From CBDCWO01 sp965223405 (GTDB lineage Bacteria > Bacteroidota > Bacteroidia > Chitinophagales > Saprospiraceae): DNA of 64,000 nt. Below the pieces are notes generated by a model. That model made no database searches. It saw only the letters and a list, made by a program, of their open reading frames with translations, and was not told where the DNA came from. The DNA lies in assembly GCA_965223405.1 (NCBI GenBank), contig CBDCWO010000006.1, forward strand, positions 6,076,001 through 6,140,000. Direction: 5' to 3'. The stretch's first letter is position 1. Every line of letters begins with the position of its first letter. Positions 45,295 through 54,179 of this stretch are shown here, piece by piece. The translations under genes and the position numbers were made by a program.

Positions 45295-46362
45295 TTACTT
45301 GGTATGAACTTCTGTAAGTGACTCGGATTGCAGCACAGACAATTGGGGGCTTGACTCTCCAATAATCAAAGAAGTTTTCAGCACAATGGTTTTATTTTCA
45401 ATCACTTGTCCCTGGTCAGAATTGATTCTTTCGAGTAGTCGCTTGGCAGCCGTACATCCTATATCATAAGCCGGATGTTCTACTGTAGACAATCTGGGTG
45501 TCACAATGGCTGATATGGGATCATTATTGAATCCGACTACTGAAATTTGTTCTGGTATTTTCATCCCTATTTTTTTCAGGAACATCAGCGCACTAACAGC
45601 CGAAGTATCATTGGCAGCAAATACGGCATCGGGAACTTGATCCAGCTCCAATAGCTTTTGAATCGATAGAACACCAGCTTCCTCACTTAAATTGGAATAA
45701 ATCAATAGTTCTTCTTTGAATGGAATGTTATTGTCGTTCAAAGCACTTAGGTAACCGTCTCTTCTATCACCGTAGACATTTCGAATTGGTGAACCAGCTA
45801 AATGAGCAATTCTCTGATGCCCTGAATTAATCAGGTATTGCGTTACATTATAAGCAGCATTGAAGTTATCAACAACTACCTTGTCGGAATCCAAGTCTTC
45901 AATAACTCTATCAGCCAGAATTAAGGGTATCTTGTGGTCAAGGACCTGCTGAAGATGATCATATGTTTCTGAATTCATAGCTAAGGACATGATGATTCCA
46001 TCTACACTATTTGAGATCAAAGAAGAAATACATTGTACTTCTTTTTGTTGATCATCAAGAGATTGAGATATAATTACCGTATAGCCTGCTTGATTTGCAA
46101 TTTCTTCAATACCGCTTATGAACTTGGCCATAAAAGACCTGTCAATCTGAGGAATCAGTACTCCGATACATTTCGTCTTTTTAGTTCTCAAACCCGATGC
46201 CAGCACGTTTCTTTTGTATCCCCTTTTCAAAGCGTGCCTCTGAACCAAATCCACTGTTTCTTTCGCGATCCCCTGATGGCCACTCAAAGCCCTAGAAACA
46301 GTAGTTGGAGAAATATTTAGCTCTTCAGCTAAATCGTATATAGTTATCCTTTTTCTTTTCAT
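45295..46362 (-). CDS. LacI-family transcriptional regulator
   Basis: A 355-residue repressor. The N-terminal HTH plus hinge is textbook: RITIYDLAEELNISPTTVSRALSGHQGI, then RGYKRNVLASGLRTKK. The ligand domain (~60-340) is periplasmic-binding-protein-like: IGVLIPQIDRSFMAKFI, DGIIMSL, ILADRV, GHQRIAHLAG, FAANDTSAVSALMFLKK, VVGFNNDPISAIVTPRLSTV. These regulators respond to sugars or sugar phosphates. It is divergent from a SusC gene, and a 26-bp perfect palindrome at 46479-46504 lies between the two starts, so it most likely represses the SusC operon and perhaps itself until an inducer sugar is present. Confidence 0.93.
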   Translation of the reverse strand: MKRKRITIYDLAEELNISPTTVSRALSGHQGIAKETVDLVQRHALKRGYKRNVLASGLRTKKTKCIGVLIPQIDRSFMAKFISGIEEIANQAGYTVIISQSLDDQQKEVQCISSLISNSVDGIIMSLAMNSETYDHLQQVLDHKIPLILADRVIEDLDSDKVVVDNFNAAYNVTQYLINSGHQRIAHLAGSPIRNVYGDRRDGYLSALNDNNIPFKEELLIYSNLSEEAGVLSIQKLLELDQVPDAVFAANDTSAVSALMFLKKIGMKIPEQISVVGFNNDPISAIVTPRLSTVEHPAYDIGCTAAKRLLERINSDQGQVIENKTIVLKTSLIIGESSPQLSVLQSESLTEVHTK

Positions 46363-46478
46363 GCGTAACCATTAAGGGCCAATAGGAAAACATCAAAATG
46401 TCCATGAATCAACCTCTATCCATTAATAATCTACAAATTTTGAATAATTTTCTAATATCGCAAATTTTTTTTTGTTTT

Positions 46479-46504
46479 TGCAATCGATTTCGAAATCGAT
46501 TGCA
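46479..46504. promoter_or_regulatory. Probable operator for the divergent LacI-family repressor
   Basis: A 26-bp perfect palindrome with half-site TGCAATCGATTTC. It is placed 57 bp before the SusC start and 117 bp before the lacI-type start. LacI-family operators are palindromes with a central CG, which is true here. A TTTTTG word (about 46475-46480) on one side and TATATTTA (46505-46512) on the other resemble the Bacteroidota -33 and -7 promoter elements, so bound repressor would block polymerase. Spacing (24 bp) is a little long for that pair, so the promoter call is tentative. Confidence 0.8.
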
Positions 46505-46560
46505 TATATTTAGTACTAAATCCCTAGAATTTTATTATTAAGCAGTTTTAAACCATCATT

Positions 46561-49551
46561 ATGCTACAGGAAAACAATTGTAAAAAACTATTAATCCTTG
46601 TTTTCATTTGCATGTGTTCTTTTAGTATTTGGGCTCAAATCCAAATCACCGGAACCATCGTAGATGACGACCAAATTCCACTGATCGGGGTAAACATCCA
46701 GGTCAAGGGCTCCTTACAGGGAACAGTCACTGATGTAGACGGAAAGTATACATTAGAAGTTCCCGATGAAACCAGCACCTTAGTATTTAGTTACATTGGA
46801 TATGAAAGTATCGAAATTATAGTAGGTACCCGTCAAACTATTGATTTAACCATGACCACCTCCATATCGTCATTGGATGAAGTCGTAGTCGTTGGCTACG
46901 GATCCGCAAAAAAATCAGATGTTACCGGAAGTCTTGCTAGGGTCAAAGTGGAAGATAAAAAAGATCTTCCGAATACCAACATTCTCCAATTGCTGAAGGG
47001 AAATGTTCCGGGAGTAAGTGTCGGTACTCCGGACCGGCCTGGAGAAGAACCAAGTTTCAAAATCAGGGGTACCAATTCCATTTCCGCAGGAAATGCTCCG
47101 CTTATTGTAATTGACGGAATTATTTATACCGGATCATTAAATAATATAAACATAAAAGATATAGAATCCGTAGATATCCTAAAAGATGCAAGTGCAGCAG
47201 CTGTATATGGATCAAGATCCGCTAATGGAGTGGTAATCATTACCACTAAAAAGGGAGCAGCTGAAAAGCCTGAATTCAATTTTAGTGGAAGTTATGGAAT
47301 TTCAAATCCTGTAAAACTGATACCCGTTTTAAATGGTGAAGAGTATCTACAAAAAATCCTGGATTACCGGGAAGCTACCGGCCAGGAAGCAGATCCTTCA
47401 AAAATTCATGACTATTTGACCATAACCGAGTCCAATAATCTGAATGCGGGAAAAACGATTGACTGGTATGATCGCTTGGTCCAACCTGCTATTACCAACG
47501 ACTTTACCGGAAGTGTTTCCGGAAGAACCAAAAAGACAAGTTATTACCTATCCGGGTCTATCTATGATCAGGGAGGAATTATTGAAAATGATAATTTCCA
47601 GAGGATGTCCGCTCTGGCCAACTTCTCTAATCAGATCACCGATTGGTTTACCATATCCTTAAAAACATCATTTTCTCATTTGGATTACTCCGGGGCAGCC
47701 GTTCCATTAAGATATGGACTTAGCCCATACAGCAACTGGTATGAGGGTGGTGAAGATAGTGGTGAACTGGAGTATTTTCCCATGGAGGATCCTTTCTTCA
47801 GACATCCCCTGCTTAATAAAAATATTGATGATCACGATAAGCGAACCGACCTTCGAGGTATTTTGTCAACCGAAATTAAAGTGCCCTGGATTGATGGACT
47901 AAAATGGACGATGAATTATTCAGTCAACCAAAGAGCCAATAGAAGATTTGTTTTCAACGACAACACCTTAGCGATCACCTCTAATGGAAGTGCTTCTAAA
48001 AGAATTACCGATTTTAACACCTGGACCTATGACAATATTTTAAACTACAACCGCCGATTCAATGATGTCCATTCGGTAGGTGCTACGTTCTTATACAGTA
48101 GAGAATATCAATCCACTGGCGTCACTAGTGCCGTATCCTCCAATTTTTTTAATCAGGCTTTAGGATATAATAGCTTGGAATTAGGAGCGGTTCCTTCGGT
48201 TTCAACCGGATTTAGTGAGCAAAACCAAAATGCCATTATGGGTAGGGTTAATTACACATACAACAATACCTATTCACTTACTGCCACTGTAAGGAGAGAT
48301 GGTTATTCGGGCTTTGCCAAAGGGAATAAGTATGCCACATTTTATTCGGCGGCTTTATCCTGGGTTTTGTCAAACGAAAGTTTTTTAAGTGATATACCTT
48401 GGATGGATTGGCTAAAAATTCGGGTTTCCTATGGAGAAAATGGCAATCAGGCCATTGGCAGTTATCAAACCCTTGCACGACTGGCATCGAGGAATTATGT
48501 TTTTGGTGATGGCGATGGCACTACGAACGGGGCCTATGTGAATTCGATCGCAAACAGTAGTTTGGGTTGGGAAACGACCAAAGTATTGAATTTTGGACTT
48601 GACTTTGACCTTTTTTCAAGAAAACTGTACGGGAACTTGGATATTTATAATTCGGATACTGAAGATTTACTGCTGAGAAGAAGCATACCGGGTTTAACGG
48701 GATTTACTTCGGTATTCACGAATATTGGAAAAGTGCACAATCATGGTTTTGAATTAGCACTGAATTCGGTAGCCTTACGCTCAAGTAATTTCAGATGGGA
48801 CGTCGGATTTGTTTTTGATCTAAACCGCAATCGGATCGACAATTTATTTGGTGTGGATGATGATGGCGATGGCATTGAAGATGATGATGTGGCCAATCGC
48901 TGGTTTATTGGTCAGCCATTAGGTGTATTTTTTGGTTATGGGATTGACGGGATCCATCAACTCAATGAAGAACTTCCCCCCGGGTATGAGCCAGGAGATT
49001 TCCGCATCATAGATCATGATGGAGACGGAGAATTAACTGGAAAAGATCGACATATACTTGGCAACAATAACCCTAATTTTCAGTTCAGTATCTCAAACAC
49101 TTTTGAATACAAAAATTGGTCGCTTTATGTGCTAGTAAATTCTATTCAAGGAGGAGGTAAAAACAATTACTATATGGGAAATAATCTTCACGGACATAAT
49201 CCAAATGCCCCATTTGCCAGTTGGTCCCAAAGATTTAGTTTTCCAGCCATGGATTATTGGACTCCCACCAATCCGTCAAATTCTGCGGCACGAATTAATT
49301 ATCAACCGGCCAGAGGTCATGCGTACTTGGAAGACAGAAGCTTTATCCGATTTCAGGATGTCATTTTGTCTTATTCCTTTGATTCACAACTTTTGGATAG
49401 ATGGAATATCGGAGGATTACGAGTTTTCATTAGTGGGAAAAACCTTTTGACCATCACCGATTGGACTGGATATGATCCGGAAAACGCCACCACGATTACT
49501 AGTGGACCTATGTTAAGAACTATGACACTCGGCGTTGATTTTAAATTCTAA
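46561..49551 (+). CDS. susC-like: SusC/RagA-family TonB-linked outer-membrane transporter
   Basis: A 996-residue transporter that carries glycans across the outer membrane with its SusD partner. Signal peptide ends SIWAQ. A CarboxypepD_reg domain (~27-105: ITGTIVDDDQIPLIGVNI, GTVTDVDGKYTL) is followed by DEVVVVGYG, which is the SusC region in front of the plug. The plug (~110-235) has ILQLLKGNVPGVSV, FKIRGTNSISAGNAPLIVID, SVDILKDASAAAVYGSRSA and a GVVIITTKKG end. The rest is barrel and ends in VDFKF. Directly followed by its SusD at 19 bp, and controlled most likely by the divergent LacI-type gene. Confidence 0.96.
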   Translation: MLQENNCKKLLILVFICMCSFSIWAQIQITGTIVDDDQIPLIGVNIQVKGSLQGTVTDVDGKYTLEVPDETSTLVFSYIGYESIEIIVGTRQTIDLTMTTSISSLDEVVVVGYGSAKKSDVTGSLARVKVEDKKDLPNTNILQLLKGNVPGVSVGTPDRPGEEPSFKIRGTNSISAGNAPLIVIDGIIYTGSLNNINIKDIESVDILKDASAAAVYGSRSANGVVIITTKKGAAEKPEFNFSGSYGISNPVKLIPVLNGEEYLQKILDYREATGQEADPSKIHDYLTITESNNLNAGKTIDWYDRLVQPAITNDFTGSVSGRTKKTSYYLSGSIYDQGGIIENDNFQRMSALANFSNQITDWFTISLKTSFSHLDYSGAAVPLRYGLSPYSNWYEGGEDSGELEYFPMEDPFFRHPLLNKNIDDHDKRTDLRGILSTEIKVPWIDGLKWTMNYSVNQRANRRFVFNDNTLAITSNGSASKRITDFNTWTYDNILNYNRRFNDVHSVGATFLYSREYQSTGVTSAVSSNFFNQALGYNSLELGAVPSVSTGFSEQNQNAIMGRVNYTYNNTYSLTATVRRDGYSGFAKGNKYATFYSAALSWVLSNESFLSDIPWMDWLKIRVSYGENGNQAIGSYQTLARLASRNYVFGDGDGTTNGAYVNSIANSSLGWETTKVLNFGLDFDLFSRKLYGNLDIYNSDTEDLLLRRSIPGLTGFTSVFTNIGKVHNHGFELALNSVALRSSNFRWDVGFVFDLNRNRIDNLFGVDDDGDGIEDDDVANRWFIGQPLGVFFGYGIDGIHQLNEELPPGYEPGDFRIIDHDGDGELTGKDRHILGNNNPNFQFSISNTFEYKNWSLYVLVNSIQGGGKNNYYMGNNLHGHNPNAPFASWSQRFSFPAMDYWTPTNPSNSAARINYQPARGHAYLEDRSFIRFQDVILSYSFDSQLLDRWNIGGLRVFISGKNLLTITDWTGYDPENATTITSGPMLRTMTLGVDFKF

Positions 49552-49570
49552 AACCTAAAAAATTAACGAA

Positions 49571-51181
49571 ATGTACTCATATAAAAAATTAAAATATAAA
49601 ACGTTTGCCATTTTGGGTATTCTGGTCATGGTCACCATTTCCTGCAATGATGACTATTTGAATGAAGTACCCAAAGATTTTTTATCACCGGATAATACTT
49701 TTATCAACAAAGCTGGTTTTGAAGCTGGATTAGCTGCCCTTTACAGCAATGCGCGTGGCTTTCAGTCTACCTGGGACGGATTGCACGAGAAAGAATGGGA
49801 AGTCCTGCATGGGCAAGGCGCAGATATCGGATTCCATATTGATAAAAAAAGCTTTATCACAGATTATCGTATTGTTAGTGCTGGGAATTCCACGGCTAGA
49901 AATTATTGGAGAAAGTGTTATTCAATTATAAAAGATGCCAATGTAATCATTACCCGGGCAGCTGCAGAAGGTGTAGATCTAACAGCTGAAGATAATAATG
50001 AAATTGTTGCTCAGGCGAGATTTTTTAGAGCCTTCGCCTACCGAGTCCTAGTCTGGTTTTTTGGTGATGTCCCCATTATCAGTGAAGAATTGACCGCACC
50101 TAAACTTGATTTTGTTAGAAATCCTGTTTCTGAAGTGATAGATTTTATGTTGTCCGATTTAGAATTTGCTTCCCAAAACCTTCCTACAGCGAATCCAAAC
50201 GGAGCTAGGTTGTCAAAGGCCGCAGCGGATTACTTACTGGCAGAGACCTACAATGCTACGCAACAATGGGACAAAGCCATTGAGGCTGCCAATCGAATAC
50301 TCAATGACCCGCAGTATGATTTGATGTATGAAAGATTCGGCTCAATGACCGATAAACCAGGAGATGTCTATTGGGATCTTTACCGTTTAGGTAATCAGGA
50401 TCGATCGTCAGGAAATAAAGAAAATATTTTTGCCTGGCAATTTGAGTTTGATGTGGATGGAGGTGCAGCAATTGGAGTTGAAAGAGCCTGGGGACCGTTT
50501 TTGGAAAGATTGAAATCTCCGGATAACAAACAAGCTATTCTAAAAGATGATCGTCTGGGAAGGCCTGTTGTTTTTATTCGGATAACCCCATGGGTTGAAA
50601 CGGGCATGTGGGATGACTTTGATAACGATATCCGAAATTCAGAGCATAATGTCCAGCGGGAATTTTTTATTAATAATCCCGATTCAGATCACTTTGGAGA
50701 AATGATTCAACCGACAGAAGCAAATTATGTACGGTTTCTCTTCCCTTATTATAAAAAATTCACCCATCCTCACGGCCACCCTCAGGGATATGATAGTGGA
50801 GGTAGGATCTACAATGATTGGTATGTATTTCGAGTGGCAGGAGTATACCTTTTGAGGGCCGAATCCTATCTTGGTAAAGGGGACAACGTAAATGCCGCAG
50901 CCGATATTAATGTAGTCAGAGGACGGGCAAATGCCAGTGAGGTAAGCCCGGAAGATGTCGACATCGATTATTTACTTGATGAACGAGCCAGAGAACTTCT
51001 CGGGGAAGAATACCGAAGAGTCACTTTGAGCCGGTTAGGTAAATTGGTAGAACGGACCATTCTTCATAATCCGGTCTCAGGACCAACAATCCAACCTCAC
51101 AATCGACTTTTTCCGATTCCGCAAACTGAAATTGATGCGAATAAGGAAGCTGAATTGAAACAAAATCCAGGGTATAATTAA
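49571..51181 (+). CDS. susD-like: SusD/RagB-family surface glycan-binding lipoprotein
   Basis: A 536-residue lipoprotein (VTISC, Cys25) that forms the lid of the SusC barrel and binds oligosaccharides. The opening NDDYLNEVPKDFLSP, ARFFRAFAYRVLVWFFGDVPII, the tetratricopeptide region with LSKAAADYLLAETYNATQQWDKAIE, and the end with LRAESYLGKGDNVNAAADINVVRGRA, DERARELLGEEYRR and IPQTEIDAN..LKQNPGY are typical. It lies 19 bp after its SusC. A strong terminator follows at 51215, ending the transcript or attenuating it before the sulfatase gene. Confidence 0.96.
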   Translation: MYSYKKLKYKTFAILGILVMVTISCNDDYLNEVPKDFLSPDNTFINKAGFEAGLAALYSNARGFQSTWDGLHEKEWEVLHGQGADIGFHIDKKSFITDYRIVSAGNSTARNYWRKCYSIIKDANVIITRAAAEGVDLTAEDNNEIVAQARFFRAFAYRVLVWFFGDVPIISEELTAPKLDFVRNPVSEVIDFMLSDLEFASQNLPTANPNGARLSKAAADYLLAETYNATQQWDKAIEAANRILNDPQYDLMYERFGSMTDKPGDVYWDLYRLGNQDRSSGNKENIFAWQFEFDVDGGAAIGVERAWGPFLERLKSPDNKQAILKDDRLGRPVVFIRITPWVETGMWDDFDNDIRNSEHNVQREFFINNPDSDHFGEMIQPTEANYVRFLFPYYKKFTHPHGHPQGYDSGGRIYNDWYVFRVAGVYLLRAESYLGKGDNVNAAADINVVRGRANASEVSPEDVDIDYLLDERARELLGEEYRRVTLSRLGKLVERTILHNPVSGPTIQPHNRLFPIPQTEIDANKEAELKQNPGYN

Positions 51182-51214
51182 TTTTTATGCTTCTATATTA
51201 AAATATAAAAATAG

Positions 51215-51252
51215 AGCCGCCTTTAATTTTAAATGGCGGCTTTATTTTTTTT
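51215..51252 (+). terminator. Intrinsic terminator after the first SusD gene
   Basis: Arms AGCCGCC (51215-51221) and GGCGGCT, an AT-rich loop, and a T-rich run (TTTATTTTTTTT) directly after the second arm. The stem continues with one bulge through the loop bases. It separates SusD from the sulfatase gene, which may nevertheless be reached by read-through. Confidence 0.85.
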
Positions 51253-51285
51253 ATATAGTGATAAATTGACCATCAACTAATAGTC

Positions 51286-52770
51286 ATGACAAACATCTTT
51301 GGATTCGTCCTCCTATTCTTATCTATGTCCTATGCAAACTGCATAAATAATGAAAAAAACATCATCGGCAATTCATCAGACAAACCCAATATCCTGTTCA
51401 TTTGTGTTGATGATCTGAGACCAGAACTCGGTTGCTATGGCCATGACCACATCCATTCTCCCAATTTGGATAAACTAGCCGAGTCGGCAGCTGTATTCAG
51501 CAATCATTTTGTACAGGTTCCCACTTGTGGTGCCTCGAGGTTTAGCATGTTGACCGGCATGTTGCCAAAATCTAAAGGGCATTTAGGAAACGACGCCTGT
51601 AAAAAATTTATCGCCGAACAACCTACAGACGATCATCCGGAAACTTTTATTCATCACTTAAAAAACAATGGGTATTACACAGTTGGTATTGGCAAAATAA
51701 GTCATTATGCTGATGGGTTGTTATACGGATATACCGATCCGGTAAGCGACAAAAAAGAATTGCCTCATAGCTGGAATGAATTGGTCTATAACCCAGGTAA
51801 ATGGGAAACTGGTTGGAATGCATTCTTTGGATACGCCAACGGCGAAAATCGACAAAGCATGAATCGGCAGGTCAAGCCTTATGAAATGGGTTTAGTGGAT
51901 GATGATGGATATCCTGATGGGCAGACCTCCATTTTAGCCATCCAAAAGCTAAACGAATTGGCAAAAAAAGGCAGCCCTTTCTTTTTAGGGGTTGGGTTTT
52001 TCAAACCACACTTGCCATTTAATGCACCGGCTAAATATTGGGACATGTACAATGAAGAAGAAATTCCGCTAGCTCCATTTGCCGATATTCCTAAAAATTC
52101 TAACCAAGCCAGCTTACACGGAAGTGGTGAATTTAATGGATACCAGTTGGGTGAAGAAAAGGGATCCCTTAAGGGGCCGGTTTCCGATGCCTATGCTCGA
52201 AAAATCAGACATGCCTATTTTGCCTGTATAAGTTATATCGATGCACAGATTGGAAAATTATTGAATGAATTGAATGCCCTAGGACTTGCAGAGAACACCA
52301 TTGTCGTTGTTTGGGGAGATCATGGATGGCATCTTGGTGATCATTTGGTTTGGGGGAAGCACACGATATTAGAACGTTCTTTAAAAAGTGCATTTTTATT
52401 GAAGGTGCCAGGAAAAACCAATGGACAATTGTTAAGCAAAGTAGTGAGTTCAATCGATATTTACCCTACTTTGTTGGAGTTATGTAATATTGATATGCCT
52501 CACCCAACTGACGGTAGAAGTTTAGCCCAGTTATTAAACAATCCTCTTCAGCAATGGGAAGAAGCGGCTTACGGTTACTTTAAGAATGGAATCTCCCTGC
52601 GTACAAAAAGATATCGATTTACCAAATATTTTAGAAATCAGGAACCGACAATTGAATTATATGATCATCAAACCGATCCATATGAATCCATAAATATTGC
52701 TGCGGAAAACCCCGAGGTTATCAAGAAATTATTGCCGCTTTGGGAAAACGGAAATACCGGAGTGTATTAA
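51286..52770 (+). CDS. Iduronate-2-sulfatase-like sulfatase with a CxASR activation motif
   Basis: A 494-residue exported sulfatase (signal about 1-20). Conserved blocks are NILFICVDDLRPELGCYG, the activation motif CGASR with Cys81, FFKPHLPFNAP and WGDHGWHLGDHLVWGKHT. The VDDLRPELGCYG start is very close to human-type iduronate-2-sulfatases, so it probably acts on uronic or similar sulfated residues. The consensus is CxPSR; Ala in place of Pro is known in some sulfatases but is less common, and differs from the other sulfatases here. It follows the SusD gene by 104 bp, after an intrinsic terminator, and precedes a DUF6807 gene. Confidence 0.92.
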   Translation: MTNIFGFVLLFLSMSYANCINNEKNIIGNSSDKPNILFICVDDLRPELGCYGHDHIHSPNLDKLAESAAVFSNHFVQVPTCGASRFSMLTGMLPKSKGHLGNDACKKFIAEQPTDDHPETFIHHLKNNGYYTVGIGKISHYADGLLYGYTDPVSDKKELPHSWNELVYNPGKWETGWNAFFGYANGENRQSMNRQVKPYEMGLVDDDGYPDGQTSILAIQKLNELAKKGSPFFLGVGFFKPHLPFNAPAKYWDMYNEEEIPLAPFADIPKNSNQASLHGSGEFNGYQLGEEKGSLKGPVSDAYARKIRHAYFACISYIDAQIGKLLNELNALGLAENTIVVVWGDHGWHLGDHLVWGKHTILERSLKSAFLLKVPGKTNGQLLSKVVSSIDIYPTLLELCNIDMPHPTDGRSLAQLLNNPLQQWEEAAYGYFKNGISLRTKRYRFTKYFRNQEPTIELYDHQTDPYESINIAAENPEVIKKLLPLWENGNTGVY

Positions 52771-52796
52771 AATTTAACCCTCATAAATTGATTACC

Positions 52797-53711
52797 ATGA
52801 ATAAATTATCCAATTTCTCATTATTATTTTTCACGAGTTTGATATTGCTAGTGTCTGCTAAGAACACGATGTCACAAAACAAAATTACGGCAGAGCGTGT
52901 TGGCGATAAAATCGAAATTAGAATTAATAACAATTTGTTCACATCTTACATTCTTTCATCATCAGAAAAATATCCATTCTTTTTTCCAGTCAATGGACCT
53001 TCAATGGCAAGTGTAACCTCCATGCGAAATGCAAATTACCCACATCACAGTTCACTGTTTTTTGGATGTGACAAAGTGAATGGCGGAAATTATTGGCAAG
53101 AAGGACTTGAACGCGGTCAAATCGTTTCACTCCGGGCCGATATACTGGAATCAGGTGGTGAAAAAATAGTCTTGGAAAATGAATGCATCTGGAAGCGCCC
53201 TGGGGCAAAATCTCCCATTAAAGACATCAGGACAATAACCGTAACGGCTCCGAAGAAGAATTTATTTATTATAGACTTTGATATAACCATGGAGATGTTA
53301 TTGGATGTCAATATTAAACGTACCAATCATTCTCTTTTCAGTGCCCGTATGGATCCTGATCTTGCGGTGGTACATGGTGGCACGATGATCAATGCGGAAG
53401 GTGAGAAGGGAGAAAAAGCTACGTTCGGAAAAACCTCTGCTTGGATAGATTATTATGGTCAAAGAGGAGAATCTATAGAGGGTCTGGCAATTCTGCAACA
53501 TCCTTCGAATGATTGGTATCCAGCACCCTGGTTTACCCGGGATTATGGCTTCATATCCCCTACCCCTATGTACTGGCCGGAAAATACGGAAAAGGGATTG
53601 AGCTTAGACAAAGGTCAAATCATCAAATTAAAGTACCGCGTTATTGTGCATGAAGGAAATCATGAAACCGCAAATATTGCTGAGCAATTCGAACGATACA
53701 AGCAAGAATAA
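52797..53711 (+). CDS. Secreted DUF6807 (PmoA-like) protein
   Basis: A 304-residue exported protein from MNKLSNFSLLFF at 52797 (an in-frame start at 52740 overlaps the sulfatase and gives no signal peptide). The signal peptide is followed by KIEIRINNNLFTSYIL, then FFFPVNGP, NYPHHSSLFFGCDKVNGGNYW, TNHSLFSARMD, GQRGESIEGLAILQHPSN, WYPAPWFTRDYGFISPTP and KYRVIVHEG. This is the DUF6807/PmoA-like beta-sandwich, without the ThuA domain of the relative at 29085. Histidines in PHHSSL and acidic residues later may form a sugar-binding site, as in aldose epimerases. The true activity is not known. It starts 26 bp after the sulfatase, so it shares its operon. Confidence 0.88.
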   Translation: MNKLSNFSLLFFTSLILLVSAKNTMSQNKITAERVGDKIEIRINNNLFTSYILSSSEKYPFFFPVNGPSMASVTSMRNANYPHHSSLFFGCDKVNGGNYWQEGLERGQIVSLRADILESGGEKIVLENECIWKRPGAKSPIKDIRTITVTAPKKNLFIIDFDITMEMLLDVNIKRTNHSLFSARMDPDLAVVHGGTMINAEGEKGEKATFGKTSAWIDYYGQRGESIEGLAILQHPSNDWYPAPWFTRDYGFISPTPMYWPENTEKGLSLDKGQIIKLKYRVIVHEGNHETANIAEQFERYKQE

Positions 53712-54179
53712 ATACATGAATCTTTAATGAACACCTGACTTTCCAAGATCTGGTATCATTCTTCAATGCTTTAGCCTAACTAACGGTCATATTACGAAAT
53801 AAAACACCTCTTTTGCCATCTTTTATTTGTTGACCTGCTGATTTCTCTAAAAAATCAGATAAATAGTGGTTATCTGAATAATATATGGGAATTATAGAGT
53901 AAACTATACAATATATATGCTTGCTTTCCAGTAAATTAGAATTAAAAATATATAATGGGAATAACTTCTAGAATTGATACGCCGACCTAAACAAAGTTTT
54001 ACCTCTTATGTAATCATTTAATCAATTAGGTATTGGAAATAACCATCACTTTTATAGGGTTATTCGTTTTTCTTTTAGTTAAATTTAATTGTATTAATCC
54101 AAAACTTATCAAGGACTTGACTCAATTATGGTCATTCAAACTAATTTGGTCGCCACTTGCGATTAGTGGAAGGTATCAT
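53712..54179. other. Intergenic region upstream of the hybrid two-component regulator
   Basis: About 470 AT-rich bases. The reading frame of the regulator stays open back to a TTG at 54033, but those 49 codons look like intergenic DNA and contain a hydrophobic stretch unrelated to the family; the sensor gene is therefore started at 54180. No terminator or clear operator was recognised. Confidence 0.5.

Noticed and set aside
54033..54179. 49-codon TTG-started extension of the hybrid two-component regulator
   Set aside because: AT-rich and non-conserved in character; the start at 54180 places a signal peptide directly before the propeller, as the family requires, though the longer start cannot be fully excluded.
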